Source: Alphaproteobacteria bacterium | Lineage (GTDB): Bacteria > Pseudomonadota > Alphaproteobacteria > Caulobacterales > Caulobacteraceae | Assembly (NCBI GenBank): GCA_025359785.1 | Contig: JANYET010000069.1 | Location: 1 to 46,618 of the forward strand | DNA: 46,618 bases | Direction: 5' to 3' | Shown: one piece after another, positions 1 to 7,988 of the stretch | Layout: each line of letters begins with the position of its first letter | Numbering within the stretch: the first letter of the stretch is position 1 | Notes under the pieces: generated by a model | What the model was told of the DNA's origin: nothing | What the model saw: only the letters and a program-made list of their open reading frames with translations | Databases searched by the model: none | Translations under genes and position numbers: made by a program

Positions 1-356
1 TCGACGACCAGGCCCGGGGCGTGTTTCAGGGCCGCATCGTTGTCTCCCCCGGCGCCGACCAGACCGACGCCCGCATGGGCCACCATGCCCTGATCCTCTC
101 CGACCGCGCCGAGATCGACGGCAAGCCAGAGTTGGAAATCTACGCCGATGACGTTGCCTGCGCCCATGGCAATACGGTCGGCGCCCTGGACGAAGACGCG
201 CTGTTCTATGCCCGCCAGCGCGGTATCCCCGAAGCCGAGGCTCGCGCCCTACTCATGGGCGCCTTCCTGGGCGAGGTCGTGGACCGCATCGAACACGATG
301 GCGCCCGCGAGGTCGCTCAGGCTTGGGTGGCCGCGCATTTGGGGATCGCCCCATGA
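1..356 (+). CDS. sufD: SufD, Fe-S assembly scaffold subunit (C-terminal part)
   Basis: This is the last ~118 residues of SufD; the gene enters from upstream and the reading frame is open from base 3. SufD is the SufB-like partner in the cytoplasmic SufBCD scaffold on which Fe-S clusters are built. The family C-terminus is visible: a core with DARMGHHALILSD, then PELEIYADDVACAHGNTVG, then FYARQRGIPEAEAR and a helical tail. The stop codon overlaps the sufS start in an ATGA, so the two are translationally coupled. The identity is secure; the N-terminal half cannot be judged here. Confidence 0.95.
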   Translation, partial: DDQARGVFQGRIVVSPGADQTDARMGHHALILSDRAEIDGKPELEIYADDVACAHGNTVGALDEDALFYARQRGIPEAEARALLMGAFLGEVVDRIEHDGAREVAQAWVAAHLGIAP

Positions 357-1570
357 GCTTCGATGTCGCCGCCGCCCGCGCTCAATTTCCGATCCTGTCG
401 CGCCAGATCAACGGCAAGCCGCTGGTCTATCTCGACAGCGCCGCCTCGGCCCAGAAGCCCCGGGCCGTGATCGAGGCCATGACCCGGGCGATGGAGCATT
501 CATATGCCAACGTCCACCGCGGCCTGCATACCCTGGCCAATGAGACCACCGAGGCTTACGAGGCCGCCCGCGAATCGGCACGGCGGCTGATCAACGCCAA
601 ATCCGTCTCGGAGATCGTGTTCACCAAGGGCGCCACGGAGGCGATCAACCTGGTGGCCTCCGGCCTGGGTGCGAGCCTGAAGGCCGGCGACGAAATCCTG
701 CTCTCCGAGATGGAGCACCACGCCAATATCGTCCCGTGGCACTTCCTGCGCGAGCGGCTGGGCGTGGTCCTGAAATTCACGCCGGTCACAGATGATGGAC
801 GTCTCGACCTCGACGCCTTCAAAGGGCTTCTGAGCGCGCGCACCAAGGTCGTCGCGTTGACCCACATGTCCAACGTGCTGGGCACGGTCAATCCGGTCGC
901 CGACCTGACCCGGTGGGCCCATGAGGCCGGCGCCCTTGTCCTGCTCGACGGCTGCCAGGCGATCGTCCATCAGCCGGTGGACGTGAAGGCGCTGGACGCC
1001 GATTTCTACGTCTTCTCCGGCCACAAGCTCTATGGCCCGACCGGCATCGGCGCGCTCTACGGTAAGGCCGAACGGCTGGCCGCGCTGCCGCCCTACCAGG
1101 GTGGCGGGGAGATGATCGCCAATGTCTCCCTGGACGCCATTACCTACGCCGACCCGCCGCACCGCTTTGAGGCCGGCACGCCGCCGATCCTGGAAGCCAT
1201 CGGCCTTGGCGCGGCGATCGACTGGCTCGCGAGCCTCGACCGGGCCGCTGCGGCCGCCCACGAACACGCCCTGTACGACCATGTCCGCCAGCGGCTCAAT
1301 GGCGCCAACTGGCTGCGCGTGCTGGGCGAGGCGCCGGGCAAGGGCGCGATCCTCAGCTTCACGGTCGATGGCGCGCACGCCCACGACGTGGCCCAGATTC
1401 TCGACAAATATGGAGTCGCGGTCCGCGCCGGGACCCACTGCGCCGAGCCGCTGATGAAACGCTTCGGCGTGACGTCGAGCGCGCGGGCCTCGTTCGCCCT
1501 ATATAACACCCACGAAGACGCCGACGCCTTCGTGGACGCTCTCACCAAGACCCAAGCCTTCTTCGCTTAA
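353..1570 (+). CDS. sufS: SufS, group II cysteine desulfurase
   Basis: A PLP-dependent enzyme of 405 residues that takes sulfur from L-cysteine (giving alanine) and passes it to the SUF scaffold. Visible landmarks are the substrate/PLP region EMEHHANIVPWH, the Schiff-base lysine in FSGHKLYGPTG (about K225) and the persulfide cysteine in RAGTHCAEPLM (about C363). The sequence around that cysteine is the group II (SufS) form. The ATG at 353 overlaps the sufD stop and gives a normal N-terminus; a longer frame start at 323 lies inside sufD and is rejected. It is the second gene of the visible suf operon. Confidence 0.97.
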   Translation: MSFDVAAARAQFPILSRQINGKPLVYLDSAASAQKPRAVIEAMTRAMEHSYANVHRGLHTLANETTEAYEAARESARRLINAKSVSEIVFTKGATEAINLVASGLGASLKAGDEILLSEMEHHANIVPWHFLRERLGVVLKFTPVTDDGRLDLDAFKGLLSARTKVVALTHMSNVLGTVNPVADLTRWAHEAGALVLLDGCQAIVHQPVDVKALDADFYVFSGHKLYGPTGIGALYGKAERLAALPPYQGGGEMIANVSLDAITYADPPHRFEAGTPPILEAIGLGAAIDWLASLDRAAAAAHEHALYDHVRQRLNGANWLRVLGEAPGKGAILSFTVDGAHAHDVAQILDKYGVAVRAGTHCAEPLMKRFGVTSSARASFALYNTHEDADAFVDALTKTQAFFA

Positions 1571-1591
1571 ACATGGCTTTCTTTGCGTAAG

Positions 1592-1963
1592 ATGACCCCG
1601 ATGGATGACGCCGCACCCGTAGAGACCACGACGCCGGTCCCGCTGTCGCAGGCGGAGCTCGACGTCCTGACGGACAAGCTGATCGAACAGCTCAAGACCG
1701 TCTTCGATCCGGAAATCCCGGTCGACATCTATGAACTCGGCCTGATCTACAAGGTCGACGTTTCGGACGACAAGGACGTGGTTATCGACATGACGCTGAC
1801 AGCGCCCGGCTGCCCGGTGGCCGGGGAGATGCCGGGCTGGGTCGAGGACGCGGTCAGGGAACTGCCAGAAATCAGGTCCTGCAAGGTCGAGCTGGTCTTC
1901 GAGCCGCCGTGGGACCCGTCGCGGATGTCCGACGAGGCCAAGCTGCAACTGAACATGTTCTGA
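1592..1963 (+). CDS. sufT: SUF-associated MIP18/DUF59 protein (SufT-like)
   Basis: A small protein of about 123 residues of the MIP18/DUF59 family that assists Fe-S cluster maturation and is common in suf operons. The sequence shows FDPEIPVDIYELGLIY, then DMTLTAPGCPVAGEMP with the family's conserved cysteine, and a C-terminal VELVFEPPWDPSRMS. The start is uncertain: ATG at 1592 and ATG at 1601 are both possible, as is an upstream TTG at 1583, and none has a strong ribosome site. The stop overlaps the start of sufA by one base (TGATG), as expected for a coupled operon. Confidence 0.92.
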   Translation: MTPMDDAAPVETTTPVPLSQAELDVLTDKLIEQLKTVFDPEIPVDIYELGLIYKVDVSDDKDVVIDMTLTAPGCPVAGEMPGWVEDAVRELPEIRSCKVELVFEPPWDPSRMSDEAKLQLNMF

Positions 1964-2358
1964 TGGACCTCAACGTCACCACCACAGCGCCCCGCGCTCG
2001 CCGCGAACGGCCCAAGGTCGTCACCCTGACCGACGCCGCCGCCGAGCGCGTGCGCGAGATCATGGGCAAGGCCGAAAAGCCCTATGCGGGCCTCAGGGTC
2101 GGGGTGAAGAACGGCGGCTGCGCGGGCCAGGAATATGTCCTGGAATATGCCGAGACCGCGGGTCCGCTTGACGAGGTGGTGGAGGACAAGGGTGTGACCA
2201 TCCTGGTCGAGCCGAAGGCGGTGCTGTTCCTGATCGGCACCGTGGTCGACTACGACGTGAGCCGGCTCTCGGCCAAGTTCGTTTTCCGCAATCCCAACGA
2301 GACCGACGCCTGCGGCTGCGGCGAGAGCGTCACCATCGAGCCGGCCAAGCCGGACTGA
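1963..2358 (+). CDS. sufA: SufA/IscA-type iron-sulfur carrier
   Basis: A 131-residue HesB/IscA-family carrier that accepts a cluster from SufBCD and delivers it to apo-proteins. The three family cysteines are visible: one in KNGGCAGQEY near the middle and two in the C-terminal DACGCGES. The ATG at 1963 overlaps the sufT stop; an upstream GTG in the same frame lies inside sufT and is rejected. The N-terminal ~20 residues are low-complexity and Arg-rich and precede the VVTLTDAAAERV fold start. It is the last gene of the suf operon. A 7-bp dyad at 2353–2367 covers its stop and that of the converging gene. Confidence 0.95.
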   Translation: MDLNVTTTAPRARRERPKVVTLTDAAAERVREIMGKAEKPYAGLRVGVKNGGCAGQEYVLEYAETAGPLDEVVEDKGVTILVEPKAVLFLIGTVVDYDVSRLSAKFVFRNPNETDACGCGESVTIEPAKPD

Positions 2359-2361
2359 CCG

Positions 2362-3357
2362 TCAGTCCCGCCGGGCGCTCCGCAGCGTCTCGATCCCCAA
2401 CGCCGCGGACGCCAGGATCAGCGGCAGGATGTAATAGGACAGCCGATAACCCAGGAAAGCCGCGGCCAGGGCGGCGGCCTCCACCCCGGGCAGCAGGGCC
2501 GCCATGGCGCTCTCGAACACGCCGACGCCGCCCGGCACGGACGAGGCCAGCCCCACGATACACGCCACCGCATAGGCCCCGATAAACGTCGCGTAACTCG
2601 GTCCGCCGTGCGGTAGCAGGATCCACAGGATCGCCGCGGCGACGCCATTGTCGACCACGCCCAGGATCAGTTGAGCGACCGCATCGCCGAGGCTCGGCAA
2701 GGTGACGCTGCGCCCGAAGGCGGTGATGGCGGTCCTGCGCAGGGCGCACAGGACCACGTAGCCGGCCGCGCCCAGCAGCAGGGCGATCCCGAGCCCACGG
2801 CCGACCGCCGGCGGGATGGCCGTGCGCGCCAGGTCTTCGTGGGAGGCCAGCAACAGGCCCACGCCCGACAGCGCGCTCAGGCCCACGCCGAACGCAACGG
2901 CGCCGAACAGTGTGGTGCCGGCCACCTGGGTCAGGCTCACGCCATAGCGGTCGTAGAACCGGGCGCGGACGGCGCTGGAGATCAGCAGGTTCGCGCCGAT
3001 GGCGTGCGCGATCGCGTTGGCCATGAACGAGCCGACCTGCGTCGCGCCCAGGGGCACGCGCGCGCCCGTCCAGCGAAGGCCCACCCACTCAATAGCCCCC
3101 ATCAGCAGGAAGCTGACGACGGACAGCACGATCGCCAGCAGGATCGAAGAGAGGCCCCAGTCGGCCACGTGCGCGCTGACCGCCGCAAAGTTCAGCTTAT
3201 GGAATTCGCGCCAGAGCACCCAGATCGCGGCGATCAGCATGACCGGCGGCACGATCCGCAGGCCCAGCCGCACCCAGCGGGCGGCCGGACCCGGCGCGCC
3301 CGGGTCCGCCCCGACGGGCTCTGGCGGCGCGGAGCGGGTCGGGTCTGGCGGGGTCAC
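2362..3357 (-). CDS. UPF0104 / lysylphosphatidylglycerol synthase-like membrane protein
   Basis: An integral membrane protein of about 331 residues with multiple hydrophobic segments, similar to the flippase-like transmembrane part of LPG synthases (UPF0104). Family marks are the repeated Gly/Ala-rich helices and, near the end, SSVPGGVGVFESAMAALLPG. It lacks the soluble aminoacyl-transferase domain of MprF, so lysyl-PG synthesis should not be assumed; lipid handling in the inner membrane is the family-level guess. The frame stays open upstream to 3528, but that would run into the divergent gene. The GTG at 3357 removes a Pro/Arg-rich non-conserved leader and has GGAG some 13 nt upstream. It converges on sufA with 3 bp between stops. 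Confidence 0.75.
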   Translation of the reverse strand: MTPPDPTRSAPPEPVGADPGAPGPAARWVRLGLRIVPPVMLIAAIWVLWREFHKLNFAAVSAHVADWGLSSILLAIVLSVVSFLLMGAIEWVGLRWTGARVPLGATQVGSFMANAIAHAIGANLLISSAVRARFYDRYGVSLTQVAGTTLFGAVAFGVGLSALSGVGLLLASHEDLARTAIPPAVGRGLGIALLLGAAGYVVLCALRRTAITAFGRSVTLPSLGDAVAQLILGVVDNGVAAAILWILLPHGGPSYATFIGAYAVACIVGLASSVPGGVGVFESAMAALLPGVEAAALAAAFLGYRLSYYILPLILASAALGIETLRSARRD

Positions 3358-3480
3358 GATGATTGGCAGTCTCCGGTGAGTCGGGCCCAGGCGGCAGGCC
3401 GTTCGCGGGGCTTCGCCGGCCGGCAACCAAGCCTCGCCCAGCGGGTTTCTCTGGGACGCTAGAAATCGAGGAGACCCCTG

Positions 3481-3762
3481 ATGTTCCGCAAAAAGACCGA
3501 ACAAGAGGCCCGGCGCGCCTTCAGCCACGGGTCAGGCGGCGCCAATGCCGACATGGCGGTCGAAGCCGCGCCGATCCACGAGGACCGCCACATCGAGACG
3601 CCGCATCATCGCGAGGTCGCCGCGCTGAAGCCCGACGAAAAGCACGACCACATGGCGGCCCGTGAGAAGAAGGCCGGGGACCGGCAGGAGGCCCTGCTCG
3701 ACGAAGCCATCGAGGAGACCTTCCCAGGCAGCGACCCGATCAGCCCCAAGCACATCACCTGA
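3481..3762 (+). CDS. Small acidic hypothetical protein with EETFPGSDP tail
   Basis: A 93-residue soluble protein with no recognised catalytic domain. It is rich in His, Glu, Asp and Lys and predicted mostly helical or disordered. The C-terminus LLDEAIEETFPGSDPISPK carries a D/E-rich 'E(E/S)(T/S)FP-SDP' motif that I recall at the ends of many small alphaproteobacterial proteins. The start is well supported: GAGGAG lies 7–8 nt before the ATG. It is divergent from the membrane protein at 2362–3357 and stands alone. The function is unknown. Confidence 0.7.
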   Translation: MFRKKTEQEARRAFSHGSGGANADMAVEAAPIHEDRHIETPHHREVAALKPDEKHDHMAAREKKAGDRQEALLDEAIEETFPGSDPISPKHIT

Positions 3763-3818
3763 AGCCAAAGGCCGCGCTATGCCTTCGACGGTCCGGGTTA
3801 CACGCCGGCAGGCGTAGC

Positions 3819-5702
3819 TCAGGCATCGCCGGTCAGCGCCTCATAGGCTTCCTGGGCGGCCATCCATTCCTGCTCGGCGGTGTCCATGGCGGCCTGGGCG
3901 GCATCGCGCCTGCGCCCGAGGTCGGCGGCCTTTGCGGGGTCTTTCGTGAAGACTGCCGGGTCCAGGAGCTTCGCGTCGATCTCGGCGAGAACAGCCGTGG
4001 CGCGGCCCAGCGCCGCCTCGGCGGCTTCGGTGCGGCGCCGAGCCGTGCCGGTGGGAATTTTGGGACGCGAGACGGGCGGTGGCGGTGGCGGGGCCGCCTT
4101 CACCGGCTCAGTAACCTGGCTCGGCGCGCGGGCCGCCACCCGGGCGCGGTCGAGGACGAACTTTGCGTAGTCCTCCATGTCGCCGTCGAAGGGCTCGATC
4201 CCCCCGTCGGCGGCCAGCCACAGGCGGTCGGCGACCAGTTCCATAAGCGAGCGGTCGTGGGTGATCAGGATCACCGCGCCCTCGTAGTCGTTCAGCGCGT
4301 CCAGCAAGGCGCGGCGCGAGTCGATATCGAGGTGGTTGGTCGGCTCGTCGAGGATCAGCAGGTGAGGGGCCTCCATGGCCACCATGTTGAGCAGCAGCCG
4401 CGCGCGCTCGCCGCCGGAAAGGTTGGCGACCGTGGTGTCGACCTTCTCATAGCCGAGGCCGAACTGCGCCAGCTTCGAGCGGCGCTGCGCCTCGCTGGTC
4501 TGTGGCATCGCCCGGCGGATAATCTCCAGCGGAGTATCCGTGGGATCCATGGCCTCGATCTGATGCTGGTGGAACCAGCCCACCTTCAGCCGTCCAGAGC
4601 GCAACAGGCTGCCGCTCTCGACCTCCAGCGCGCCCGCCACCAGCTTGGCGAAGGTCGACTTGCCGGCCCCGTTGACGCCCAGCAGGCCGATGCGGTCGTC
4701 GATATCCAGGCGCAGGTTCAGCTTCCGCAGGATCGGCGCGCCGCCATAGCCCACGTCCGCGCCCTCCAACCGGATCAGCGGCGGCGGCAGGGGCCGCTCG
4801 GGCGAGGGGAGCGAGAAGGGCGCCACGCGGTCTTCGATGATGTTCGAGACCGGCGGCAGTTTGGCGATCATCTTCATGCGCGACTGCGCCTGGGTCGCCT
4901 TGGACGCCTTGGCGCCGAAGCGGTCGACGAACGACTGCATATGGGCGCGCTTGGCCTCGATCTTGGTGCGCATGGCTTCCTGCAGGCGCAGCTTCTCGGT
5001 CACCTGCCGCTCGAAGCTGTCGTAGCCGCCGGTATAGAGGTCGAGCTTGCCGTCCTTCAGGTGCAGGATGTGGTCCATGGAGTTGTCGAGCAGTTCGCGG
5101 TCGTGGCTGATCACCATGGCGGTATGCGGATACTTCTGCAGCCGCGCCTCCAGCCAAAGCGCGCCTTCCAGGTCGAGATAGTTGGTGGGCTCGTCGAGCA
5201 GCAGCAGGTCGGGCGCGGCGAACAGCGAGGCGGCCAGCGCCACCCGCATCCGCCAGCCGCCGGAGAACTCCGCCATTGGCCGCGACAGGTCGGCGTTTGA
5301 GAAGCCCAGGCCCGCGAGGATTTCCGCCGCCCGGCTGGGCGCGCGGTCGGCGTCGATCTCGATCAGGCGGGTATAGATATCACCCAGGTCTTCCGGCTCG
5401 GCGGTATCGAGAGAAGCCAGCAGCGCGGCGCGCTCGACATCAGCGGCCAGCACGGTCTCCAGCAGGGGAACCGGGGTCGCTGGATGCTCCTGATCGACCG
5501 AGCCGATCCGCGCGGTCTTGGGCAGGCCGATTTCGCCGGATCCCAGCACCAGCTGGTTCAGGATCAGCTTGAACAGCGTCGACTTGCCGACGCCGTTGCG
5601 GCCCACCAGGCCGACCTTGGCGTCCTTGGGCAGGCTGACGGTCGCCTGGTCGAAGAACCGGCGGCCCCAGGCGTCGAAGGTAAGGTCTTTGATCTGAAGC
5701 AT
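3819..5702 (-). CDS. ABC-F family ATPase (Uup/EttA-like translation factor)
   Basis: A soluble 627-residue protein with two ATP-binding cassettes and no membrane domain. Cassette 1 has Walker A GRNGVGKST near residue 35 and a FSGGWRMRVALA signature; cassette 2 has GVNGAGKST near residue 310 and LSGGERARLLLN. Walker B/D-loop LLLDEPTNYLDL and LILDEPTNHLDI are typical of ABC-F. The linker between them is Lys/Arg-rich, and a C-terminal Ala-rich coiled coil of about 70 residues follows a proline stretch, which resembles Uup/YheS. ABC-F proteins act on the ribosome; the exact subgroup is not resolved by eye. It is monocistronic and divergent from ndk. Confidence 0.93.
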   Translation of the reverse strand: MLQIKDLTFDAWGRRFFDQATVSLPKDAKVGLVGRNGVGKSTLFKLILNQLVLGSGEIGLPKTARIGSVDQEHPATPVPLLETVLAADVERAALLASLDTAEPEDLGDIYTRLIEIDADRAPSRAAEILAGLGFSNADLSRPMAEFSGGWRMRVALAASLFAAPDLLLLDEPTNYLDLEGALWLEARLQKYPHTAMVISHDRELLDNSMDHILHLKDGKLDLYTGGYDSFERQVTEKLRLQEAMRTKIEAKRAHMQSFVDRFGAKASKATQAQSRMKMIAKLPPVSNIIEDRVAPFSLPSPERPLPPPLIRLEGADVGYGGAPILRKLNLRLDIDDRIGLLGVNGAGKSTFAKLVAGALEVESGSLLRSGRLKVGWFHQHQIEAMDPTDTPLEIIRRAMPQTSEAQRRSKLAQFGLGYEKVDTTVANLSGGERARLLLNMVAMEAPHLLILDEPTNHLDIDSRRALLDALNDYEGAVILITHDRSLMELVADRLWLAADGGIEPFDGDMEDYAKFVLDRARVAARAPSQVTEPVKAAPPPPPPVSRPKIPTGTARRRTEAAEAALGRATAVLAEIDAKLLDPAVFTKDPAKAADLGRRRDAAQAAMDTAEQEWMAAQEAYEALTGDA

Positions 5703-5862
5703 TGGAACTTAGGGCAAAAGCGCGCGAACCAGCACGCGCCGGATCTGCGGGAGAATGGGGAAGTCAGGACGCCGCGCCGCCGCCTAACCGGGCGGGTGCA
5801 TAGCAGACGCTCGCGCCCGCGTCTTCCCTCGCCAATGCTGGGAGGGAAAAGCCGCACACGCC

Positions 5863-5891
5863 TTGGCGAGCGGCAACGGTGCGGGTATAGA
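5863..5891 (+). promoter_or_regulatory. Candidate sigma-70-type promoter of ndk
   Basis: TTGGCG at 5863–5868 and TATAGA at 5886–5891 are separated by exactly 17 nt, about 60 nt upstream of the ndk start codon. The -10 hexamer sits in the loop of a short dyad (GCGGG/CCCGC). This is inferred from sequence only. Confidence 0.5.
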
Positions 5892-5952
5892 GCCCGCCAC
5901 CTCGCGGCTCGGCTGCGGAAATCCCCACCTGTCCCAAGACGTAAAGAGACCC

Positions 5953-6372
5953 ATGACCGAACGCACCTTCTCGATCATCAAGCCGGACGCCACCAAGCGG
6001 AACCTCACCGGCAAGATCAACGCGGTGATTGAAGACGCCGGCCTGCGCATCGTGGCTCAGCGCCGCATCCAGATGACCGAGGCCCAGGCCAAGAAATTCT
6101 ACGAAGTCCATGCCGCCCGCCCGTTCTACGGCGAGCTGGTCGAGTTCATGATGTCCGCGCCGGTCGTGGTGCAGGTTCTGGAAGGCCCCAACGCGGTCGC
6201 CAAGTACCGCGAAGTCATGGGCGCCACCAACCCGGCCGACGCCGCCGACGGCACGATCCGCAAGCTCTACGCCGAAAGCGTCGGTGAGAACTCGGTCCAC
6301 GGCTCCGACAGCCAGGAGAACGCGGCGCTCGAAATCGTCCAATTCTTCACCGAAGACGACATCGTCGGCTGA
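5953..6372 (+). CDS. ndk: Nucleoside diphosphate kinase
   Basis: A cytosolic enzyme of 139 residues, the usual length, that transfers the gamma-phosphate between nucleoside tri- and diphosphates through a phospho-histidine. The start [14 protein letters not shown], the nucleotide-site helix and the active-site NSVHGSDS (His116) are all present, followed by [12 protein letters not shown] 5953 is chosen because the N-terminus then begins right at the conserved strand; an earlier in-frame ATG at 5863 coincides with the promoter. It is followed by a 13-bp hairpin. Confidence 0.97.
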   Translation: MTERTFSIIKPDATKRNLTGKINAVIEDAGLRIVAQRRIQMTEAQAKKFYEVHAARPFYGELVEFMMSAPVVVQVLEGPNAVAKYREVMGATNPADAADGTIRKLYAESVGENSVHGSDSQENAALEIVQFFTEDDIVG

Positions 6373-6385
6373 CATCCAAAGGTCA

Positions 6386-6415
6386 CGGGCGGTTCGCACG
6401 GTTGCGAAACGCCCG
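6386..6415 (+). terminator. Hairpin after ndk
   Basis: A 13-nt arm (6386–6398) pairs with 6403–6415 with one mismatch and a 4-nt loop. It starts 13 nt after the ndk stop. No T-run follows, so termination would be weak or Rho-assisted. Its right arm overlaps the -35 of the next candidate promoter. Confidence 0.45.
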
Positions 6416-6429
6416 CGGCAACCTAAATC
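6402..6429 (+). promoter_or_regulatory. Candidate promoter of the DUF6481-like gene
   Basis: TTGCGAA at 6402–6408, a 13-nt spacer and CCTAAATC at 6422–6429, which matches the Caulobacter -10 pattern GCTANAWC at 7 of 8 positions. The gene starts about 50 nt downstream. Confidence 0.4.
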
Positions 6430-6480
6430 CACCGCGCGGGCTCTTCCCCGCCTGGTATCCAACCCCATGCGAAAGTAGCG

Positions 6481-6867
6481 ATGAGAGAAGACAAGATCGG
6501 CGGTTTCAACGAACGCCTGGCCTCCCAGGCCGAAGCCCGGAAGGCCCTGCTCGAGAAATTTAAGCCCAAGCCCACGGTGCAGGCCGAGGTCTTCGAGACC
6601 AGCGCGGCCCGCAAGGCGCGTGAACTCGAGGAAGTGCGCGCCAAGCGCATCGCTGACAAGGAAGCCGCCACCGCCAAGGCCGCCGCCGACGCCGAGGCCG
6701 CCCGCCTCAAGGCGGAAAGCGACGAGGCCGCGCGCCGCGAGGCCCTGGCCAACAACGAAGAAGCTCAGCTCGAGATGAAGCGCCAGGACCGCAAGGACCG
6801 TAAGGCGCAGGCCAAGTCCGAAGCCCGCGCCAAGCGCGAAGCCAAGTCCGCCCAGCGGCGCGGCTAA
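6481..6867 (+). CDS. Charged coiled-coil protein, DUF6481-like
   Basis: A 128-residue soluble protein dominated by Ala, Glu, Lys and Arg, predicted to be one long helix or coiled coil from about residue 40 to the end. The N-terminus GGFNERLASQAEARKALLEKF resembles the alphaproteobacterial DUF6481 family, which has no known function; that assignment is from memory. The C-terminal 30 residues are very basic, so nucleic-acid or ribosome binding is possible but unproven. The TAA stop lies in the loop of its own terminator hairpin. Confidence 0.7.
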   Translation: MREDKIGGFNERLASQAEARKALLEKFKPKPTVQAEVFETSAARKARELEEVRAKRIADKEAATAKAAADAEAARLKAESDEAARREALANNEEAQLEMKRQDRKDRKAQAKSEARAKREAKSAQRRG

Positions 6868-6884
6868 GCCGCTCCGCTTTTCTT
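6855..6884 (+). terminator. Rho-independent terminator overlapping a stop codon
   Basis: Arms 6855–6864 and 6868–6877 pair at 9 of 10 positions around a 3-nt loop, TAA, which is itself the stop codon of the upstream gene. A T-rich tract (TTTTCTT) follows at 6878–6884. Confidence 0.8.
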
Positions 6885-6948
6885 GATCGAAGGCAAGTCG
6901 GGGCGCGGCTGAGTCCCGCCACCCTTCCTAGGCAAAAGTGGCCGGGGC

Positions 6949-7299
6949 TTAGGCTTCCCGGAGCAGCTCGACCGGTCGTCCGTGTGGCGTATGCCGGTAG
7001 GCCTCTTCCCACGCGTGCTTTCGCGCGGAGAGCTCGCCGCCGCCGGCGAGCTGCTTGGCCTGCACCAGGTCCTCCAGGGTCGCGAGCCAGTGCTCATAGT
7101 AGCGCGAACCGTCATCGCCGGGTCCCGCCGCCTCCAGGCGGCGCGATAGGGCTTGCGCCCACTCCGTCCAGGCGAAGGCACCCTGCGCGTGCAATTGCAG
7201 GGCCAGCGCGAAGGCCTGGGCCTGCCACGGCTCGGCGAACACCGGGCCACCTTCGTCGCGCGGCAGTCGGGGCAGGGTCAGCGGATCAGGCGGGTTCAA
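6949..7299 (-). CDS. Nitrile hydratase accessory (activator) protein
   Basis: A protein of about 116 residues matching the small accessory protein of cobalt nitrile hydratases (P14K/NhlE type), which helps load cobalt and oxidise the active-site cysteines of the alpha subunit. Visible family features are LPRDEGGPVFAEPWQAQAFAL, FAWTEWAQALSRRL and YYEHWLATLEDLV. The fold resembles the beta-subunit N-terminal helices, as is known for this family. I chose the TTG at 7299: GGGAG stands 7 nt upstream, and the frame then overlaps the beta-subunit end by 14 nt. No ATG or GTG fits. It is the last gene of the operon. Confidence 0.85.
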   Translation of the reverse strand: MNPPDPLTLPRLPRDEGGPVFAEPWQAQAFALALQLHAQGAFAWTEWAQALSRRLEAAGPGDDGSRYYEHWLATLEDLVQAKQLAGGGELSARKHAWEEAYRHTPHGRPVELLREA

Positions 7300-7936
7300 G
7301 GTAGGGCTCCCAGAGGTCGAGGCAGACGCTGTCGCGGGGGTTGGCCGTCGGGCCCCAGAGTTCGCGCGCCGCGAACCGCACGGTGTAGAGCGGCTGCGGA
7401 TCCTCACCCTTGCCGTGAGCGTGGGAGTCCGGGAACACATGCGCCCCGTGCCGGGCCACGATCACCCCCTCACGGCCCCGGACATAGCGAGGCAGGCGGG
7501 TGTGCCCCGGCGGGTTCAGGTTCCGGGCGCGCACGGTATCGCCCGCCGTGAAGGCTGGCGCGGCGCCGTCCCGGGCGAAGGATCCCCGCCGCATAAATCT
7601 CGGCGTGACCTCCGCGGCGCTGAACAGTGGCGTGGTTTTGGCAAAGCCCGGCTCGGCGTAACCCCGGACGATCTCCGCCCAGGTCGCATGGCCTCGGGCG
7701 ACCAGCAGCTCGGTCAGCCCCCGGAACCACTTCTCGTAATAGGTCATCGCCAGGTACTCAGGCCCTGGGATCTTTTCGCGTTGATGGCGGCCGGCGTCGA
7801 TGTTGTTGCGGGTCGGCGAGGCGACGCTGAGCGCGTGCACCCGGCTTTCCCAGGCGTGGTGAAACACTGGCGCCTCGGGCTCCGGCGCGACCGCACCCAG
7901 GTTTTCCATCCCACCCATGTCGTGGACGCCGTTCAT
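7286..7936 (-). CDS. nthB: Nitrile hydratase beta subunit
   Basis: The 216-residue beta subunit of the alpha-beta nitrile hydratase that hydrates nitriles to amides. The N-terminus MNGVHDMGGM is diagnostic. It is followed by the helical region with YEKWFRGLTELLVARG and a C-terminal SH3-like barrel with GDTVRARNLNPPGHTRLPRY and LYTVRFAARELWG. GAGGG lies 3–8 nt upstream of the ATG. It lies between the alpha and accessory genes on the minus strand. The 38-nt gap to the alpha gene is mostly two copies of a 14-bp tandem repeat. Order alpha–beta–accessory. Confidence 0.95.
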   Translation of the reverse strand: MNGVHDMGGMENLGAVAPEPEAPVFHHAWESRVHALSVASPTRNNIDAGRHQREKIPGPEYLAMTYYEKWFRGLTELLVARGHATWAEIVRGYAEPGFAKTTPLFSAAEVTPRFMRRGSFARDGAAPAFTAGDTVRARNLNPPGHTRLPRYVRGREGVIVARHGAHVFPDSHAHGKGEDPQPLYTVRFAARELWGPTANPRDSVCLDLWEPYLEPA

Positions 7937-7946
7937 AGTCCCTCAC

Positions 7947-7988
7947 TCACAGTCTGGCCCTCACAGTCTGGCCCTCATAGTCTGGCCG
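7947..7988. repeat. 14-bp tandem repeat, three units, at the nthA/nthB junction
   Basis: Three head-to-tail units: 7947–7960 and 7961–7974 are identical (TCACAGTCTGGCCC on the plus strand) and 7975–7988 differs at two bases. The third unit holds the stop codon of the alpha subunit gene. Each unit read on the minus strand ends in TGA. Confidence 0.95.

Noticed and set aside
2671..3462. A 263-residue open frame on the plus strand
   Set aside because: It is antisense to the UPF0104-like membrane protein and has no domain character.
5840..5910. A tRNA-like stretch before ndk (T-arm-like GCGGG-CTCTATA-CCCGC on the minus strand)
   Set aside because: No matching acceptor, anticodon or D-arm can be formed, and the loop lacks TTC. 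It coincides with a good ndk promoter.
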